Source: Bacteroidales bacterium
Lineage (GTDB): Bacteria; Bacteroidota; Bacteroidia; Bacteroidales; Muribaculaceae
Length of the DNA stretch: 64,000 bases
Direction: 5' to 3'
NCBI GenBank assembly: GCA_004553485.1
Contig: SFLG01000002.1
Location: 1-64,000 of the forward strand
Shown: piece by piece, positions 23,426-33,260 of the stretch
How positions within the stretch are numbered: the first letter of the stretch is position 1
Layout: the number at the start of each line of letters is the position of its first letter
The notes under the pieces: generated by a model
Database searches by the model: none
What the model saw: only the letters and a program-made list of their open reading frames with translations
What the model was told of the DNA's origin: nothing
Made by a program: the position numbers and the translations under genes

Positions 23426-24397
23426 TCAGTGCAGCTCGAGCTTGGGGGCGAATTTCAGCTCGAGCTTCTCGAGCATGTCGCGGGTCATGGCGTCGAGGTC
23501 GTACTCGGGCTTCCAGTCCCATTCGGCGCGGGCGCACGAGTCGTCGAGGCGGTCGGGCCACGAGTCGGCGATGGCCTGGCGCAGCGGGTCGGGCTCATAC
23601 TCCATGACAAACTCAGGCTTGTACTCCTTGATTTTGTTGTAGATAATCTCCGGGTCGAACGACATCGAGGCGATGTTGAACGAGTTGCGGTGTTTGAGGC
23701 GCGACGGGTCGGCCTCCATAATCTCTATTGCGGCGCGCAGGGCGTCGGGCATGTACATCATGTCCATGAACGTTCCGGCCTTGATGGGGCATTTGAAGGT
23801 ACGGCCCTGGACGGCGGCATAGTAGATGTCGACGGCATAGTCGGTAGTGCCGCCGCCGGGAGGGGTTACGTAGCTGATGAGGCCTGGGAAGCGCACCGAG
23901 CGGGTGTCGACGCCGAAGCGGCGGGCGTAGTAGTCGCTGAGCAGCTCGCCCGTCACCTTGGTGACGCCATAGATAGTCTTGGGGCGCTGGATGGTGTCCT
24001 GCGGGGTGGGGTTGTGGGGCGTCTCCTCGCCGAACGAGCCGATCGAGCTGGGCGTGAAGACGGCGCAGCCGTTCTCGCGTGCCACCTCAAGCACGTTGTA
24101 CACGCCGCCCACACCGATTTTGAAGGCCAGCTGGGGTCGTGCCTCGGCCACGGCGCTGAGCAGGGCTGCCAAATTATATATTGTGTCGATGTTGTGCTTT
24201 TTTACCGCGTCGGCAATCTGTACCGGGTCGGTGATGTCGACCAGCGCCGACGGGCCTGACTCGGCCAGCTCGCCTTTGGGCTCAGTACCTTTGATATATC
24301 CGGCCACAACGTTGCCACCGCCGTATATTCCGCGCAGTTTCATGGTGAGTTCGCTGCCAATCTGGCCGGTGGCTCCGATAATCAGAATATTTTTCAT
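23426..24397 (-). CDS. tdh: L-threonine 3-dehydrogenase, SDR type
   Basis: This NAD-dependent enzyme oxidises L-threonine to 2-amino-3-oxobutyrate. The 323-residue protein is an extended SDR with GATGQIG at 8-14 for NAD, Ser118 in TPSSIGSFG and the Tyr143/Lys147 pair in YGVTKVTGE. It resembles the short-chain threonine dehydrogenases of Bacteroidota rather than the zinc MDR type. kbl, the next enzyme, is transcribed divergently from 206 nt away, and together they yield glycine plus acetyl-CoA. xth follows 67 nt downstream. The symbol is used by function; the name differs between databases. Confidence 0.88.
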   Translation of the reverse strand: MKNILIIGATGQIGSELTMKLRGIYGGGNVVAGYIKGTEPKGELAESGPSALVDITDPVQIADAVKKHNIDTIYNLAALLSAVAEARPQLAFKIGVGGVYNVLEVARENGCAVFTPSSIGSFGEETPHNPTPQDTIQRPKTIYGVTKVTGELLSDYYARRFGVDTRSVRFPGLISYVTPPGGGTTDYAVDIYYAAVQGRTFKCPIKAGTFMDMMYMPDALRAAIEIMEADPSRLKHRNSFNIASMSFDPEIIYNKIKEYKPEFVMEYEPDPLRQAIADSWPDRLDDSCARAEWDWKPEYDLDAMTRDMLEKLELKFAPKLELH

Positions 24398-24553
24398 CAG
24401 GATGTGTAGAATTATGGTTTTGAGAGGGAAAGAGAAGGGTCAGTCGAGGCAAAAGAGGGGGCAGTAATGGCAATTAGCAACAACGCCGGGGCCGCGCCCG
24501 CAGTTCTTCGCCTTATTTTGTCGCAAAAATAATATTTTTTTGCTAAAAGTTTG

Positions 24554-24561
24554 TAATTTTG
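24554..24561 (+). promoter_or_regulatory. Probable -7 promoter box of kbl
   Basis: TAATTTTG lies 41 nt before the kbl ATG. The nearest TTG triplets are 11 and 33 nt upstream, not the usual 19-20. Confidence 0.4.
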
Positions 24562-24602
24562 GCACAGAAAAAACTCACATAAACAACTAATACCTGACAA
24601 TC

Positions 24603-25796
<1,194 letters not shown>

Positions 25797-25821
25797 GTCA
25801 CAGCGCCGAACCGGAAAAAAA

Positions 25822-25855
25822 CGAGCGCCGTGCCCAGACCCGGGTACGGCGCTCG
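25822..25855. terminator. Bidirectional terminator between kbl and miaB
   Basis: A 10-bp stem (CGAGCGCCGT at 25822-25831 with its complement at 25846-25855) encloses a 14-nt loop. On the minus strand it is followed by seven T residues (25815-25821); on the plus strand by CTTTA. Confidence 0.8.
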
Positions 25856-25919
25856 CTTTACATCTCAAGTCAAGTGTAAGAGAGGGCCCTGAGATACGTA
25901 TAAGATGTATAATCCCCAC

Positions 25920-27266
25920 TCAGACCGGCTCGGCCAGGAGGGTGGCACTGGTGGCGTCGGTGACGCGCACGCGCACCAGGTCGCCGGGACGGTGGTCGCC
26001 GCGGGCAAAGACCACGGCCTTGTTCTGCGACGTGCGTCCCACCAGCTGCTCGGTGCTGCGCTTCGATACACCCTCGGCAAGCACCTCGAACTCCTTGCCG
26101 ATGTCGCGCCGGTTCGATGCCAGCGACAGCTCGTTCTGGAGGGCAATCATGCGGTTCAGGCGCTCGATTTTCACCTCCTCGGGCACGTTGTCGGGCATAG
26201 TGCGCGCGGCCAGGGTGCCGGGGCGCTCGCTGTATTTGAACATGAACGAGGCGTCAAAACCCACCTCGCGCATCAGCGACAGCGTCTGCTCGAAGTCCTC
26301 CTCGGTCTCGTCGTGGAAGCCGGTGAACATGTCGGTAGTGATAGCGCAGTCGGGCATGGCGGCGCGTATTGCGGCGATGCGTCCCAGGTACCACTCGCGG
26401 GTGTACTTGCGGTTCATGGCCTTCAGCACCTTGCTCGACCCGGACTGCACGGGCAGGTGTATGTGGCGGCAGATGTTGGGCTCGGCGGCCATGACGGCGA
26501 TGGTCTCGTCGGTCATGTCCTTGGGGTGTGAGGTGGTGAAGCGCACACGCATCGGAGCCACGGCGCGTGCCACCTCGCGCAGCAGGGCGGGGAAGTCGGT
26601 GACGGTGCCGTCGTCGTTGGTGTAGCGGTACGAGTTGACGTTCTGGCCCAGCAACGTCACCTCCTTGTAGCCGCGGCTTTTAAGGTCGGCCACCTCGTTG
26701 AGGATGGATGGCACGGGACGGCTGCGCTCGCGGCCGCGGGTGTAGGGGACGATGCAGTACGAGCAGAAGTTGTTGCATCCGCGCATAATCGACACAAAAC
26801 CCGACACCGTGGCGCGTCCCACACGTTTGGGCAGGATGTCGCGGTAGGTCTCGGTGGTGCTCAGCTGCACCGACATGGCGGGGTGGCCGGCCTCGGCCTG
26901 GGCGAAGAGGGCGGGCAGGTCAAGGTAGTTGTCCGGGCCGGCGACGATGTCGACGCCGTATTTCTCGGTCAGCTCGTGCTGGGTGCGCTCGGCCATGCAG
27001 CCGATTACGCCCACCAGCAGGGGCGTGTTTTTGCGGGCATTGCGCACGGCGGCAAGCTGGCGCAGGCGGTTGGCAATCTTTTGCTCGGCGTTGTCGCGTA
27101 TGCTGCAGGTATTGAGCAGGATAGCGTCGGCGTCGTCGACACTGTCGGCGAGGGCGTAGCCGTCCATGCCCATTATCGAGGCCACGACCTCGCTGTCGGC
27201 CACGTTCATCTGGCAGCCGTAGGTTTCTATGTAGAGCCGGCGTTCGGTCTGTGCTTTTGTTGTCAT
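25920..27266 (-). CDS. miaB: tRNA-2-methylthio-N6-isopentenyladenosine37 methylthiotransferase
   Basis: MiaB adds a methylthio group to isopentenyladenosine at tRNA position 37 with two iron-sulfur clusters. The 448-residue protein has the three-cysteine UPF0004 domain (Cys18, Cys54, Cys90). The radical-SAM motif in MRGCNNFCSYCIVPYTRG has Cys164, 168 and 171. A C-terminal TRAM domain comes after residue 385. The VPYTRGRE block separates MiaB from MtaB-type relatives. Its promoter region overlaps that of the CoA-transferase gene on the other strand. It is a single-gene unit, convergent with kbl. Confidence 0.94.
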   Translation of the reverse strand: MTTKAQTERRLYIETYGCQMNVADSEVVASIMGMDGYALADSVDDADAILLNTCSIRDNAEQKIANRLRQLAAVRNARKNTPLLVGVIGCMAERTQHELTEKYGVDIVAGPDNYLDLPALFAQAEAGHPAMSVQLSTTETYRDILPKRVGRATVSGFVSIMRGCNNFCSYCIVPYTRGRERSRPVPSILNEVADLKSRGYKEVTLLGQNVNSYRYTNDDGTVTDFPALLREVARAVAPMRVRFTTSHPKDMTDETIAVMAAEPNICRHIHLPVQSGSSKVLKAMNRKYTREWYLGRIAAIRAAMPDCAITTDMFTGFHDETEEDFEQTLSLMREVGFDASFMFKYSERPGTLAARTMPDNVPEEVKIERLNRMIALQNELSLASNRRDIGKEFEVLAEGVSKRSTEQLVGRTSQNKAVVFARGDHRPGDLVRVRVTDATSATLLAEPV

Positions 27267-27313
27267 AGCAGGAAAATGTATTGTCGGGCTAACTGTATTT
27301 TGCGTATAAATAT

Positions 27314-27344
27314 TTGTTCAGTTGCGCTATAATTTTTAATTTTG
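27314..27344 (+). promoter_or_regulatory. Bacteroidota-type promoter for the CoA-transferase gene
   Basis: TTG (27314-27316), 20-nt spacer, TAATTTTG (27337-27344), about 80 nt before the ATG at 27426. Confidence 0.65.
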
Positions 27345-27346
27345 CA

Positions 27347-27375
27347 CAAAATTACAAAAAATACTGCGCGGGCAA
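27347..27375 (-). promoter_or_regulatory. Probable miaB promoter, back to back with the plus-strand promoter
   Basis: On the minus strand TTG (27373-27375), 18-nt spacer, TAATTTTG (27347-27354). The two -7 boxes of the divergent genes are only 2 nt apart, so the polymerases would compete for this site. Confidence 0.5.
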
Positions 27376-27425
27376 AAGCCGGCGCACGCTTAATTGTCGA
27401 AACCAACCAATCAAACAGACAAAAA

Positions 27426-28922
27426 ATGCCTTTCAATCACATCACTCCCGATGAAGCAGCGCAGATAATCAACAACGGTGCTACTTTGGGATTGAGCGGT
27501 TTTACCGCTCCCGGCACTCCCAAGGGTGTTACCGAGGGTGTTGCACGCAAAGCCATCAAAGAACATGAGGCAGGCCGCGAGTACAAGGTAAATATCTTTA
27601 CCGGTGCCTCCACCAACCGCCATGTCGACACCATTCTGGCCGAGAACAACGCCATCAACCGCCGCGCTCCGTACCAGAACCTCCCCGTATCGCGTCAGCA
27701 CATCAACACACACGACATCCACTACTTCGACCGTCACCTGTCGGAGATGGCCCAGGAGACCCGCTACGGCTTCTACGGCCCCATCGACTTCGCCATCATC
27801 GAGGCCGCCGACATCACCCCCGACGGCGAGGTGCTGCTGGGCTGCGGCTTGGGCAACGTGCCCACCTACGCCCACATGGCCGACAAGATTTTCATCGAAA
27901 TCAACCACAAGCTGCCCAAACACCTCCATGGCATGCACGACGTGGTGCTCCTCAACGACCCCCCATACCGTCGCGAGGTGCCCATCTACCACGCCAACGA
28001 CCGCATCGGCAGCCCTGTGCTCAAAATCGACCCCAAGAAGATTGTGGGCATCATCGACACCGAAGAGTTTGACGGCGTAAAAGAGTTTACCGCCGTCGAC
28101 GAGACGTCGACAAAAATCGGCAACAACGTTGTCAGCTTCCTGCTCAACGAGTACCGCACCGGCCGCATCCCCAAGGAGTTCCTGCCCCTGCAGAGCGGCG
28201 TGGGCAACGTGGCAAACGCCGTGCTCTACGGCCTGGCCGAGGCCGACGAGCTGCCCAGCTTCATGATGTACACCGAGGTTATCCAGGACGCCGTGCTCGA
28301 GCTGATGAAGAGGGGCAAGTGCACCTTTGCCTCGACCTGCTCGATGACCTTCAGCGACGCCACCGAGGCCGAGCTGTTCTCGAACATGGACTTCTTCCAC
28401 GACAAGATTGTGATGCGTCCCGCCGAAATCTCGAACAACCCCGAGGTTATCCGCCGTCTGGGCGTCATCGCCATGAACACCGCCCTTGAGGCCGACATCT
28501 TCGGCGCCGTCAACTCGAGCCACGTCCTTGGCGTGAAGATGATGAACGGCATCGGCGGCTCGGGCGACTTTGCCCGCAACGGCTACATCTCGATTTTCTC
28601 GTGCCCGTCGGTATCGAAGGGCGGTCTCATCTCCAACATCGTGCCCATGGTCACCCACACCGACTCGTCGGAGCACTCGGTCGACGTCATCGTCACCGAC
28701 CAGGGTATCGCCGACCTGCGTGGCACCGACCCCGTACAGCGAGCCGAGCGCATCATCGAAAACTGCGCTCACCCCGACTACAAGCCCCTGCTGCGCGAGT
28801 ACCTCAAGATGGGTAAGTTCGGCCAGACCCCGCACACCCTTCAGGCCGCCTTCGCCTTCCACGTGGCTTTCAACGAGACCGGCGACATGCGCAACGCCGA
28901 CTTCGGCCGCTACATGAAGTAA
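27426..28922 (+). CDS. Acetyl-CoA hydrolase/transferase family protein (succinyl-CoA:acetate type)
   Basis: The 498-residue enzyme (ATG 27426) has the class I CoA-transferase layout: GLSGFTAPGTPK at 22-33, the QSGVGNVANAV block at 256-266 and the catalytic glutamate 284 in MYTEVIQDAV, then GIGGSGDFARNG and HSVDVIVTDQGIADLRG. Close relatives (AarC-like) move CoA between succinyl-CoA or other acyl-CoA donors and acetate, letting the cell release acetate and regain CoA. The substrate pair cannot be read from sequence. It is a single-gene unit with a strong promoter and terminator. Fermentative acetate formation fits the acetyl-CoA from threonine. Confidence 0.88.
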   Translation: MPFNHITPDEAAQIINNGATLGLSGFTAPGTPKGVTEGVARKAIKEHEAGREYKVNIFTGASTNRHVDTILAENNAINRRAPYQNLPVSRQHINTHDIHYFDRHLSEMAQETRYGFYGPIDFAIIEAADITPDGEVLLGCGLGNVPTYAHMADKIFIEINHKLPKHLHGMHDVVLLNDPPYRREVPIYHANDRIGSPVLKIDPKKIVGIIDTEEFDGVKEFTAVDETSTKIGNNVVSFLLNEYRTGRIPKEFLPLQSGVGNVANAVLYGLAEADELPSFMMYTEVIQDAVLELMKRGKCTFASTCSMTFSDATEAELFSNMDFFHDKIVMRPAEISNNPEVIRRLGVIAMNTALEADIFGAVNSSHVLGVKMMNGIGGSGDFARNGYISIFSCPSVSKGGLISNIVPMVTHTDSSEHSVDVIVTDQGIADLRGTDPVQRAERIIENCAHPDYKPLLREYLKMGKFGQTPHTLQAAFAFHVAFNETGDMRNADFGRYMK

Positions 28923-28975
28923 TCTCCCCACACTGAAAAATCCCCCGTGCGGCAGCCGCCGCCACGGCTCCATGA

Positions 28976-29017
28976 ACAACAACCCTGTCCCGCCACCGCG
29001 GGCAGGGTTGTTGTTTT
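28976..29017 (+). terminator. Terminator of the CoA-transferase gene
   Basis: A 12-bp perfect stem (ACAACAACCCTG at 28976-28987 with its complement at 29003-29014) and a 15-nt GC-rich loop, followed by TTT. Confidence 0.75.
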
Positions 29018-29204
29018 GCCCGGCACCTGCCACCACTAATATTTTCGCAATAGCAAAGAACCTGCAAAGCCCTGTAACGTTATATACATACACAAATATA
29101 TACGTACGCTACACAAATTAAATCACATAAACAACATAATCATTTAGCCGTGCCGCCGCCCTCACTCTCATCCTCCGGCACATAAACCGCTAATTCGTCG
29201 CAAC

Positions 29205-30572
29205 GTGGCCAATACAATAGATATGACAGGGGGAGGCAGCCTCACCCGCAAGATAATAATGTTCGCACTGCCGCTTATCGCCAGCGGCATCGTGCAGCAG
29301 TCGTTCAACGCCATCGACGTGGCGGTGGTAGGAAAGTTCGTGGGCCCGCACGCCCTTGCCGCCGTCGGTGCCAACGGCCCCATCATCGCGCTGCTGGTGA
29401 ACCTCTTCATCGGCATCTCGGTGGGCGCCAACGTCGTCATCGCCACGTGCATAGGCCAGCGCAACCGCCGCGACATCGGGCGCGCCGTGTCCACGTCGGC
29501 CCTCGTCGCCCTCATCGGCGGCCTTGCCCTGCTGGTGTTGGGAGTGACGGTGACACGCCCCATCCTTGAGTCGCTCGACACCCCCGCCGATATCCTCGAC
29601 GCTGCCGCCAAGTACCTGCGAATCTACGCTTTGGGCTTCCCCGCGATGATGGTCTACAACTTCGGCAACGCCATCCTGCGGTCGATCGGCGACACCAAGC
29701 GGCCCTTCTACTGGCTGTGCATCGGCGGCGTGGTGAACGTCATCCTCAACCTCTTCCTTGTGCTGGTGTGCGATATGGGCGTGCACGGCGTGGCCATCGC
29801 CACCGTCTGCGCCAACTTTGTGTCGGCCGGCGGTATAGTGTGGATTTTGACCCACGAGAAAAGTGACATCCGCCTCGACCTGCGTGCCATGAAGATGTGG
29901 CGCGCGCAGTTGCGCAAGATTATGCAGATAGGCCTTCCCGCCGGCCTGCAGGGCATGGTCTTCGCCCTCTCCAATGTCTTCATCCAGGGCGCCATCAACA
30001 AGTTCGGCGCCGCCGCCGTCGCCGGTTCGGCCGCCGCCATCACCTACGAGATTTACTGCTACTTTGTCGTCTCGGCCTTTGTGCAGGCCGCCGTGGCCTT
30101 TATGTCGCAGAACTACGGCGCGGGCCTCTACTCGCGCTGTCGCACCATCTACCTGCGCTGCCTCTTCCTCGGCATGGGCAGCTGCGCGGTCCTCAATGTG
30201 CTGATAGTCTGCTTCCACGTGCAATGCCTCAGCGTCTTCACCGCCGACCCGGAGACACTGCGCTACGCCATGGAGCGCCTGACCACCGTTCTCGCCTTCC
30301 AGTGGATAGCCACCACCTACGAGGTCTCGGCCGGCGCCATGCGCTCCGTGGGCTATTCGCTTACGCCCACCGTCATCATCATCTTTGGCACCTGCGTGCT
30401 GCGCATAGTGTGGGTGCACATCCAGAGCTTCACCTCCTTCCCCCGCCTGCTGCTCATCTACCCCATCTCGTGGACCATCACCGGCATCTGCGTCACCGCC
30501 GCCTGGATCTACGTCGCCCACAAGACCCTCAACCGCCCCGACTCGCCCCACTCCCTCCCCTCCGCCGCCTGA
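29205..30572 (+). CDS. MATE-family efflux transporter
   Basis: The 455-residue inner-membrane protein has 12 helices and a MATE layout: IDMTGGGSLTRKIIMFALPLIAS start, QSFNAIDVAVVGKFVGPHALAAVG, and FQWIATTYEVSAGAMRSVGYS in the second half. MATE pumps exchange drugs or metabolites for Na+ or H+. A GTG at 29205 gives the usual short polar N-terminus; the next ATG (29223) would remove six residues of it. The last residues (RPDSPHSLPSAA) end exactly where a foreign coding remnant begins in another frame, so the original 3' end may have been changed. Confidence 0.9.
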   Translation: MANTIDMTGGGSLTRKIIMFALPLIASGIVQQSFNAIDVAVVGKFVGPHALAAVGANGPIIALLVNLFIGISVGANVVIATCIGQRNRRDIGRAVSTSALVALIGGLALLVLGVTVTRPILESLDTPADILDAAAKYLRIYALGFPAMMVYNFGNAILRSIGDTKRPFYWLCIGGVVNVILNLFLVLVCDMGVHGVAIATVCANFVSAGGIVWILTHEKSDIRLDLRAMKMWRAQLRKIMQIGLPAGLQGMVFALSNVFIQGAINKFGAAAVAGSAAAITYEIYCYFVVSAFVQAAVAFMSQNYGAGLYSRCRTIYLRCLFLGMGSCAVLNVLIVCFHVQCLSVFTADPETLRYAMERLTTVLAFQWIATTYEVSAGAMRSVGYSLTPTVIIIFGTCVLRIVWVHIQSFTSFPRLLLIYPISWTITGICVTAAWIYVAHKTLNRPDSPHSLPSAA

Positions 30573-30706
30573 CCATCACCCCGTCCGACGGCAAGCTCAA
30601 CATCAGCGGTGGTACCCTCATCACCTGCCCTGGGCTGGTGAGCGGCACATCGTATACTGTCTCCAACGGCAGTAGCACTGTCACAGCTACGGCAGCCCTC
30701 AAATGA
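30573..30706 (+). pseudogene. C-terminal relic of a beta-rich surface protein
   Basis: Directly behind the MATE stop codon a frame reads TITPSDGKLNISGGTLI and then SGTSYTVSNGSSTVTATAALK before a TGA at 30704. It is rich in Gly, Ser, Thr and Val, as in C-terminal beta-sandwich or carbohydrate-binding tails of secreted Bacteroidales proteins. No start codon or N-terminal part exists; upstream, the same frame is only the shadow of the MATE gene. I read it as the decapitated end of a gene removed by deletion or recombination, possibly the event that also set the MATE 3' end. Confidence 0.5.
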
Positions 30707-30720
30707 CAGGGCGGAGGCTT

Positions 30721-30767
30721 CGGGTTCTAAGCCCCGCAACAGTCTGACGGGTTCTAAGCCCCGCAAC
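30721..30767. repeat. 20-nt direct repeat, two copies 27 nt apart
   Basis: CGGGTTCTAAGCCCCGCAAC occurs at 30721-30740 and again at 30748-30767, just downstream of the surface-protein relic. No coding frame is supported. Confidence 0.8.
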
Positions 30768-30826
30768 CATTACTGTCATTGACAGATAGGACCGCTGTCA
30801 TTGCGGTTCTGTTACCCTGCGATACA

Positions 30827-30869
30827 ATCCCTGTGTCGGGCCTTTTCACGGGTCCGGCGCGGGGATTTT
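30827..30869 (+). terminator. Terminator-like hairpin upstream of lplA
   Basis: A 13-bp stem with three or four G-T pairs (30827-30839 with 30854-30866) is followed by TTT. It would end transcripts coming from the MATE gene and its relic. Confidence 0.55.
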
Positions 30870-30934
30870 CTGTTGGAAGCGGGGGTGGTATGGAGGGTGT
30901 TTTGGCAAATTGCCACGAAAGGGGGCGGGATTTT

Positions 30935-30964
30935 TTGGCTTTTCAAAAAATTGTGGTAAATTTG
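30935..30964 (+). promoter_or_regulatory. Bacteroidota-type promoter for lplA
   Basis: TTG (30935-30937), 19-nt spacer, TAAATTTG (30957-30964). It lies 30 nt before the GTG at 30994, supporting that start over any upstream in-frame ATG such as 30910. Confidence 0.65.
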
Positions 30965-30993
30965 GACAACTGAAACACGTAGCACAGTTACTT

Positions 30994-31968
30994 GTGATAG
31001 AAGTTCTACTACCCGAAGGCCATAGAGAGCAGCCCCGCCGCGCGGCATTCTATCTGGCGCTGGAAGAGTGGGTTGCCCGCGAGCTGCCCCCCGCCGAGTA
31101 TTGCCTGTGGTGGGTGGTGCGTCCCACTGTTGTGTTCGGGCGCAACCAGGACATGAAGGCCGAGGTGAACGGCGAGTACTGCCGCAGCCACGGCATAGAC
31201 ATGATACGTCGCCGGTCGGGTGGCGGATGCATCTATGCCGACGGCGGCAACGTGATGACCGGCTTTGTCACGCCGTCGGTAAACGTCGAGAGCACCTTCG
31301 CGCGGTTCACCGCCCTCATCGCCGCCCGGCTGCGTGCGATGGGACTTGACGCCGAGGCAACGGGCCGCAACGACATCACCGTCGGCGGCCGCAAAATCAG
31401 CGGTAACTCGTTCTACCACCTGCCCGGCCGCTCGATTGTGCACGGCACGATGCTCTATGACACCGACATGGAGAATATGCTCAACGCCATCACGCCGTCG
31501 CGCGCCAAGCTTGAGAGCAAGCAGGTGCAGTCGGTGAGCTCGCGCATCGTCACGGCGCGCGAGCTGCGTCCCGACCTGTCGTTCGCGCAGTTCCGCCGCG
31601 CCCTGTCTGACAACATCGCCGACGCGCAGTACGTCCTCACCGCGGACCAGGTGGCCGAGGTGGAGCGCCTCGAGCAGCGATACTACGACCCGGCCTACTT
31701 CTACGGCAGCCACAGCGCCCTCAACCGCGTGACACGCTACATCCCCGGCACGGGCACGGTGGGCCTGGCCGTCACCGTCGGCCCCGACGGTACGATTGCG
31801 ACGCTGACGGTGAGCGGCGACTTCATGGACCCGGACGCGGTGGACGCCCTGTGCGACGCCGTCCGCGGACGTCGGCCCGACGGCATCGCCTTCGACGCCG
31901 ACACGGTGGCCGGAGTGCCCACAGCAATCCTCGCCGAGATGATAGCCGAGTCGGCGGCCTTGGCGTAA
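30994..31968 (+). CDS. lplA: Lipoate--protein ligase
   Basis: LplA activates lipoate with ATP and joins it to the lysine of carrier proteins such as GcvH. The 324-residue protein has RRSGGGCIYADGGN at 73-86 (the RRxGGG adenylate-binding loop), NDITVGGRKISGNS with Lys134, and an HGTMLYDTDM block. A C-terminal LplA accessory domain follows from about 240. The GTG start at 30994 follows the promoter by 30 nt. gcvT begins 67 nt downstream, so the ligase and glycine cleavage genes are likely one transcript. That points to GcvH as its main partner. Confidence 0.92.
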   Translation: MIEVLLPEGHREQPRRAAFYLALEEWVARELPPAEYCLWWVVRPTVVFGRNQDMKAEVNGEYCRSHGIDMIRRRSGGGCIYADGGNVMTGFVTPSVNVESTFARFTALIAARLRAMGLDAEATGRNDITVGGRKISGNSFYHLPGRSIVHGTMLYDTDMENMLNAITPSRAKLESKQVQSVSSRIVTARELRPDLSFAQFRRALSDNIADAQYVLTADQVAEVERLEQRYYDPAYFYGSHSALNRVTRYIPGTGTVGLAVTVGPDGTIATLTVSGDFMDPDAVDALCDAVRGRRPDGIAFDADTVAGVPTAILAEMIAESAALA

Positions 31969-32035
31969 GGTGCTGTAATTTTACGCTTAACATGAAACAA
32001 AATTTCTAACAAAACAGACATAAACCAACTAAACC

Positions 32036-33078
32036 ATGGAACAGAACGAAAACAAGACGACCTGTCTGCACGACCTGCACCTGGCATTGTCGAGGAGCAC
32101 AACGCCGTGCGCGAGGGCGTGGGCGTGTTCGACGTCAGCCACATGGGCGAGGTCTACGTCGAAGGCACCGACGCCCGGCGCTTCGTCAACCACATATTCA
32201 CCAACGACGTCACCAAAATCGGCGACGGCGATATCCTGTACGGCATGATGCTCTACCCCAACGGCGGAGTAGTGGACGACCTGCTGGTATACCGCCTCGC
32301 CGAAAACGAGTATTTCCTTGTAATCAATGCCGGCAACATCGCCAAAGACCTTGCCTGGATACAGGACGCCGCCAAGGGCTACGATGTGCAGATAAACGAC
32401 CTGTCGGACTACTACGGCGAGCTTGCCGTGCAGGGTCCCGAGGCCGAAAAGACCCTCAGCGATGTCCTCGGCATCGACGCTTCGGACCTCACGTTCTACA
32501 CCTTCAAGGGCATCGAGAAGGATGACGAGAAGATGATAGTATCGCGCACGGGCTACACCGGCGAGGACGGTTTTGAGGTCTATGCCTCGCACGAGGCCAC
32601 CCGCCGTTTCTGGCAGAAGCTGATGGATGCCGGCGTACAGCCTTGCGGCCTGGGATGCCGCGACACACTGCGCTTCGAGGCCGGTCTGCCCCTCTACGGC
32701 GACGAGCTCACCGCCGAAATCACCCCCGTCGAGGCCGGCCTGTCGATGTTCTGCAAACTCGACAAGGACGAGTTCATCGGCAAGGACGTGGTGGCACGCC
32801 AGAAGGCCGAGGGCGTCGACCGCAAGTCGGTAGGCCTCGAAATCGAAGGCCCCGCCATCGCACGTCACGGCTATGATGTCCTCGACGAGGACGGCAACGT
32901 CATCGGCACCGTCACCACCGGCTACCGCTCGATAACCCTCAACCGCAACCTGGCGATGGCCCTGGTCAACATCGGCAAGTCGAAGCTCGGCACCCCCGTC
33001 AGCGTCCGCGTCCGCCGCAAGACCTTCCCCGCCACCGTGGTCAAAAAACGCTTCTATACACCAAACTATAAGAAATAA
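32036..33078 (+). pseudogene. gcvT: Aminomethyltransferase GcvT, frameshifted near the N-terminus
   Basis: GcvT takes the aminomethyl group from GcvH and makes methylene-tetrahydrofolate and ammonia. The gene starts at ATG 32036 with MEQNENKTTCLHDLHL, but at about 32081-32087 the frame changes. The remaining protein, GIVEEHNAVREGVGVFDVSHMGE onward to 33078, lies in another frame. About 18-19 residues conserved in homologues (an LGAKM-FAGY-MPIEYS-like segment) are missing, which fits a deletion of about 55-60 nt that shifts the frame. A shorter protein could start at GTG 32107 but would lack the folate-site N-terminus. Downstream residues look normal. It is either a real loss or an assembly error. 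Confidence 0.85.
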
Positions 33079-33080
33079 TT

Positions 33081-33115
33081 CAGATTTTAAAGTTCATTTT
33101 GAGCTTTAAAATCTG
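33081..33115 (+). terminator. Hairpin between gcvT and gcvH
   Basis: A 16-bp AT-rich stem with a 3-nt loop (33081-33096 with 33100-33115, one G-T pair) starts 2 nt after the gcvT stop. It lacks a T tract and may attenuate rather than end transcription. Its TTTAAAG core resembles that of the hairpin behind lpd. Confidence 0.5.
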
Positions 33116-33152
33116 AGGCTTATGGGTTTATAAGTTTATGGGTTTATGGGTC

Positions 33153-33206
33153 ACATAAATAACATACATCACATAAACCATATAAACCACATAAACCACA
33201 TAACCC
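33153..33206. repeat. Tandem array with 9-nt period (six units)
   Basis: Six units: ACATAAATA, ACATACATC, ACATAAACC, ATATAAACC, ACATAAACC, ACATAACCC. A looser TTTATGGG run (33120-33150) precedes them. The array lies between gcvT and gcvH on the same strand. Confidence 0.85.
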
Positions 33207-33260
33207 TCAAACTGAGCTTGCTAAACTTAATATATAAAAATCATTTAAACATATACAGCT

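Noticed and set aside
27411..29093. 560-codon antisense frame across the CoA-transferase gene
   Set aside because: Low-complexity Val/Gly/His composition and no recognisable domain; the plus-strand enzyme has full catalytic motifs.
30910..30993. Extended N-terminus of lplA from ATG 30910
   Set aside because: This start would lie upstream of the promoter at 30935-30964, and the added residues match nothing in lipoate ligases.
33153..33206. Coding use of the 9-nt arrays as tripeptide repeats
   Set aside because: The arrays contain TAA or TAG in several frames, have no starts and lie between complete genes.
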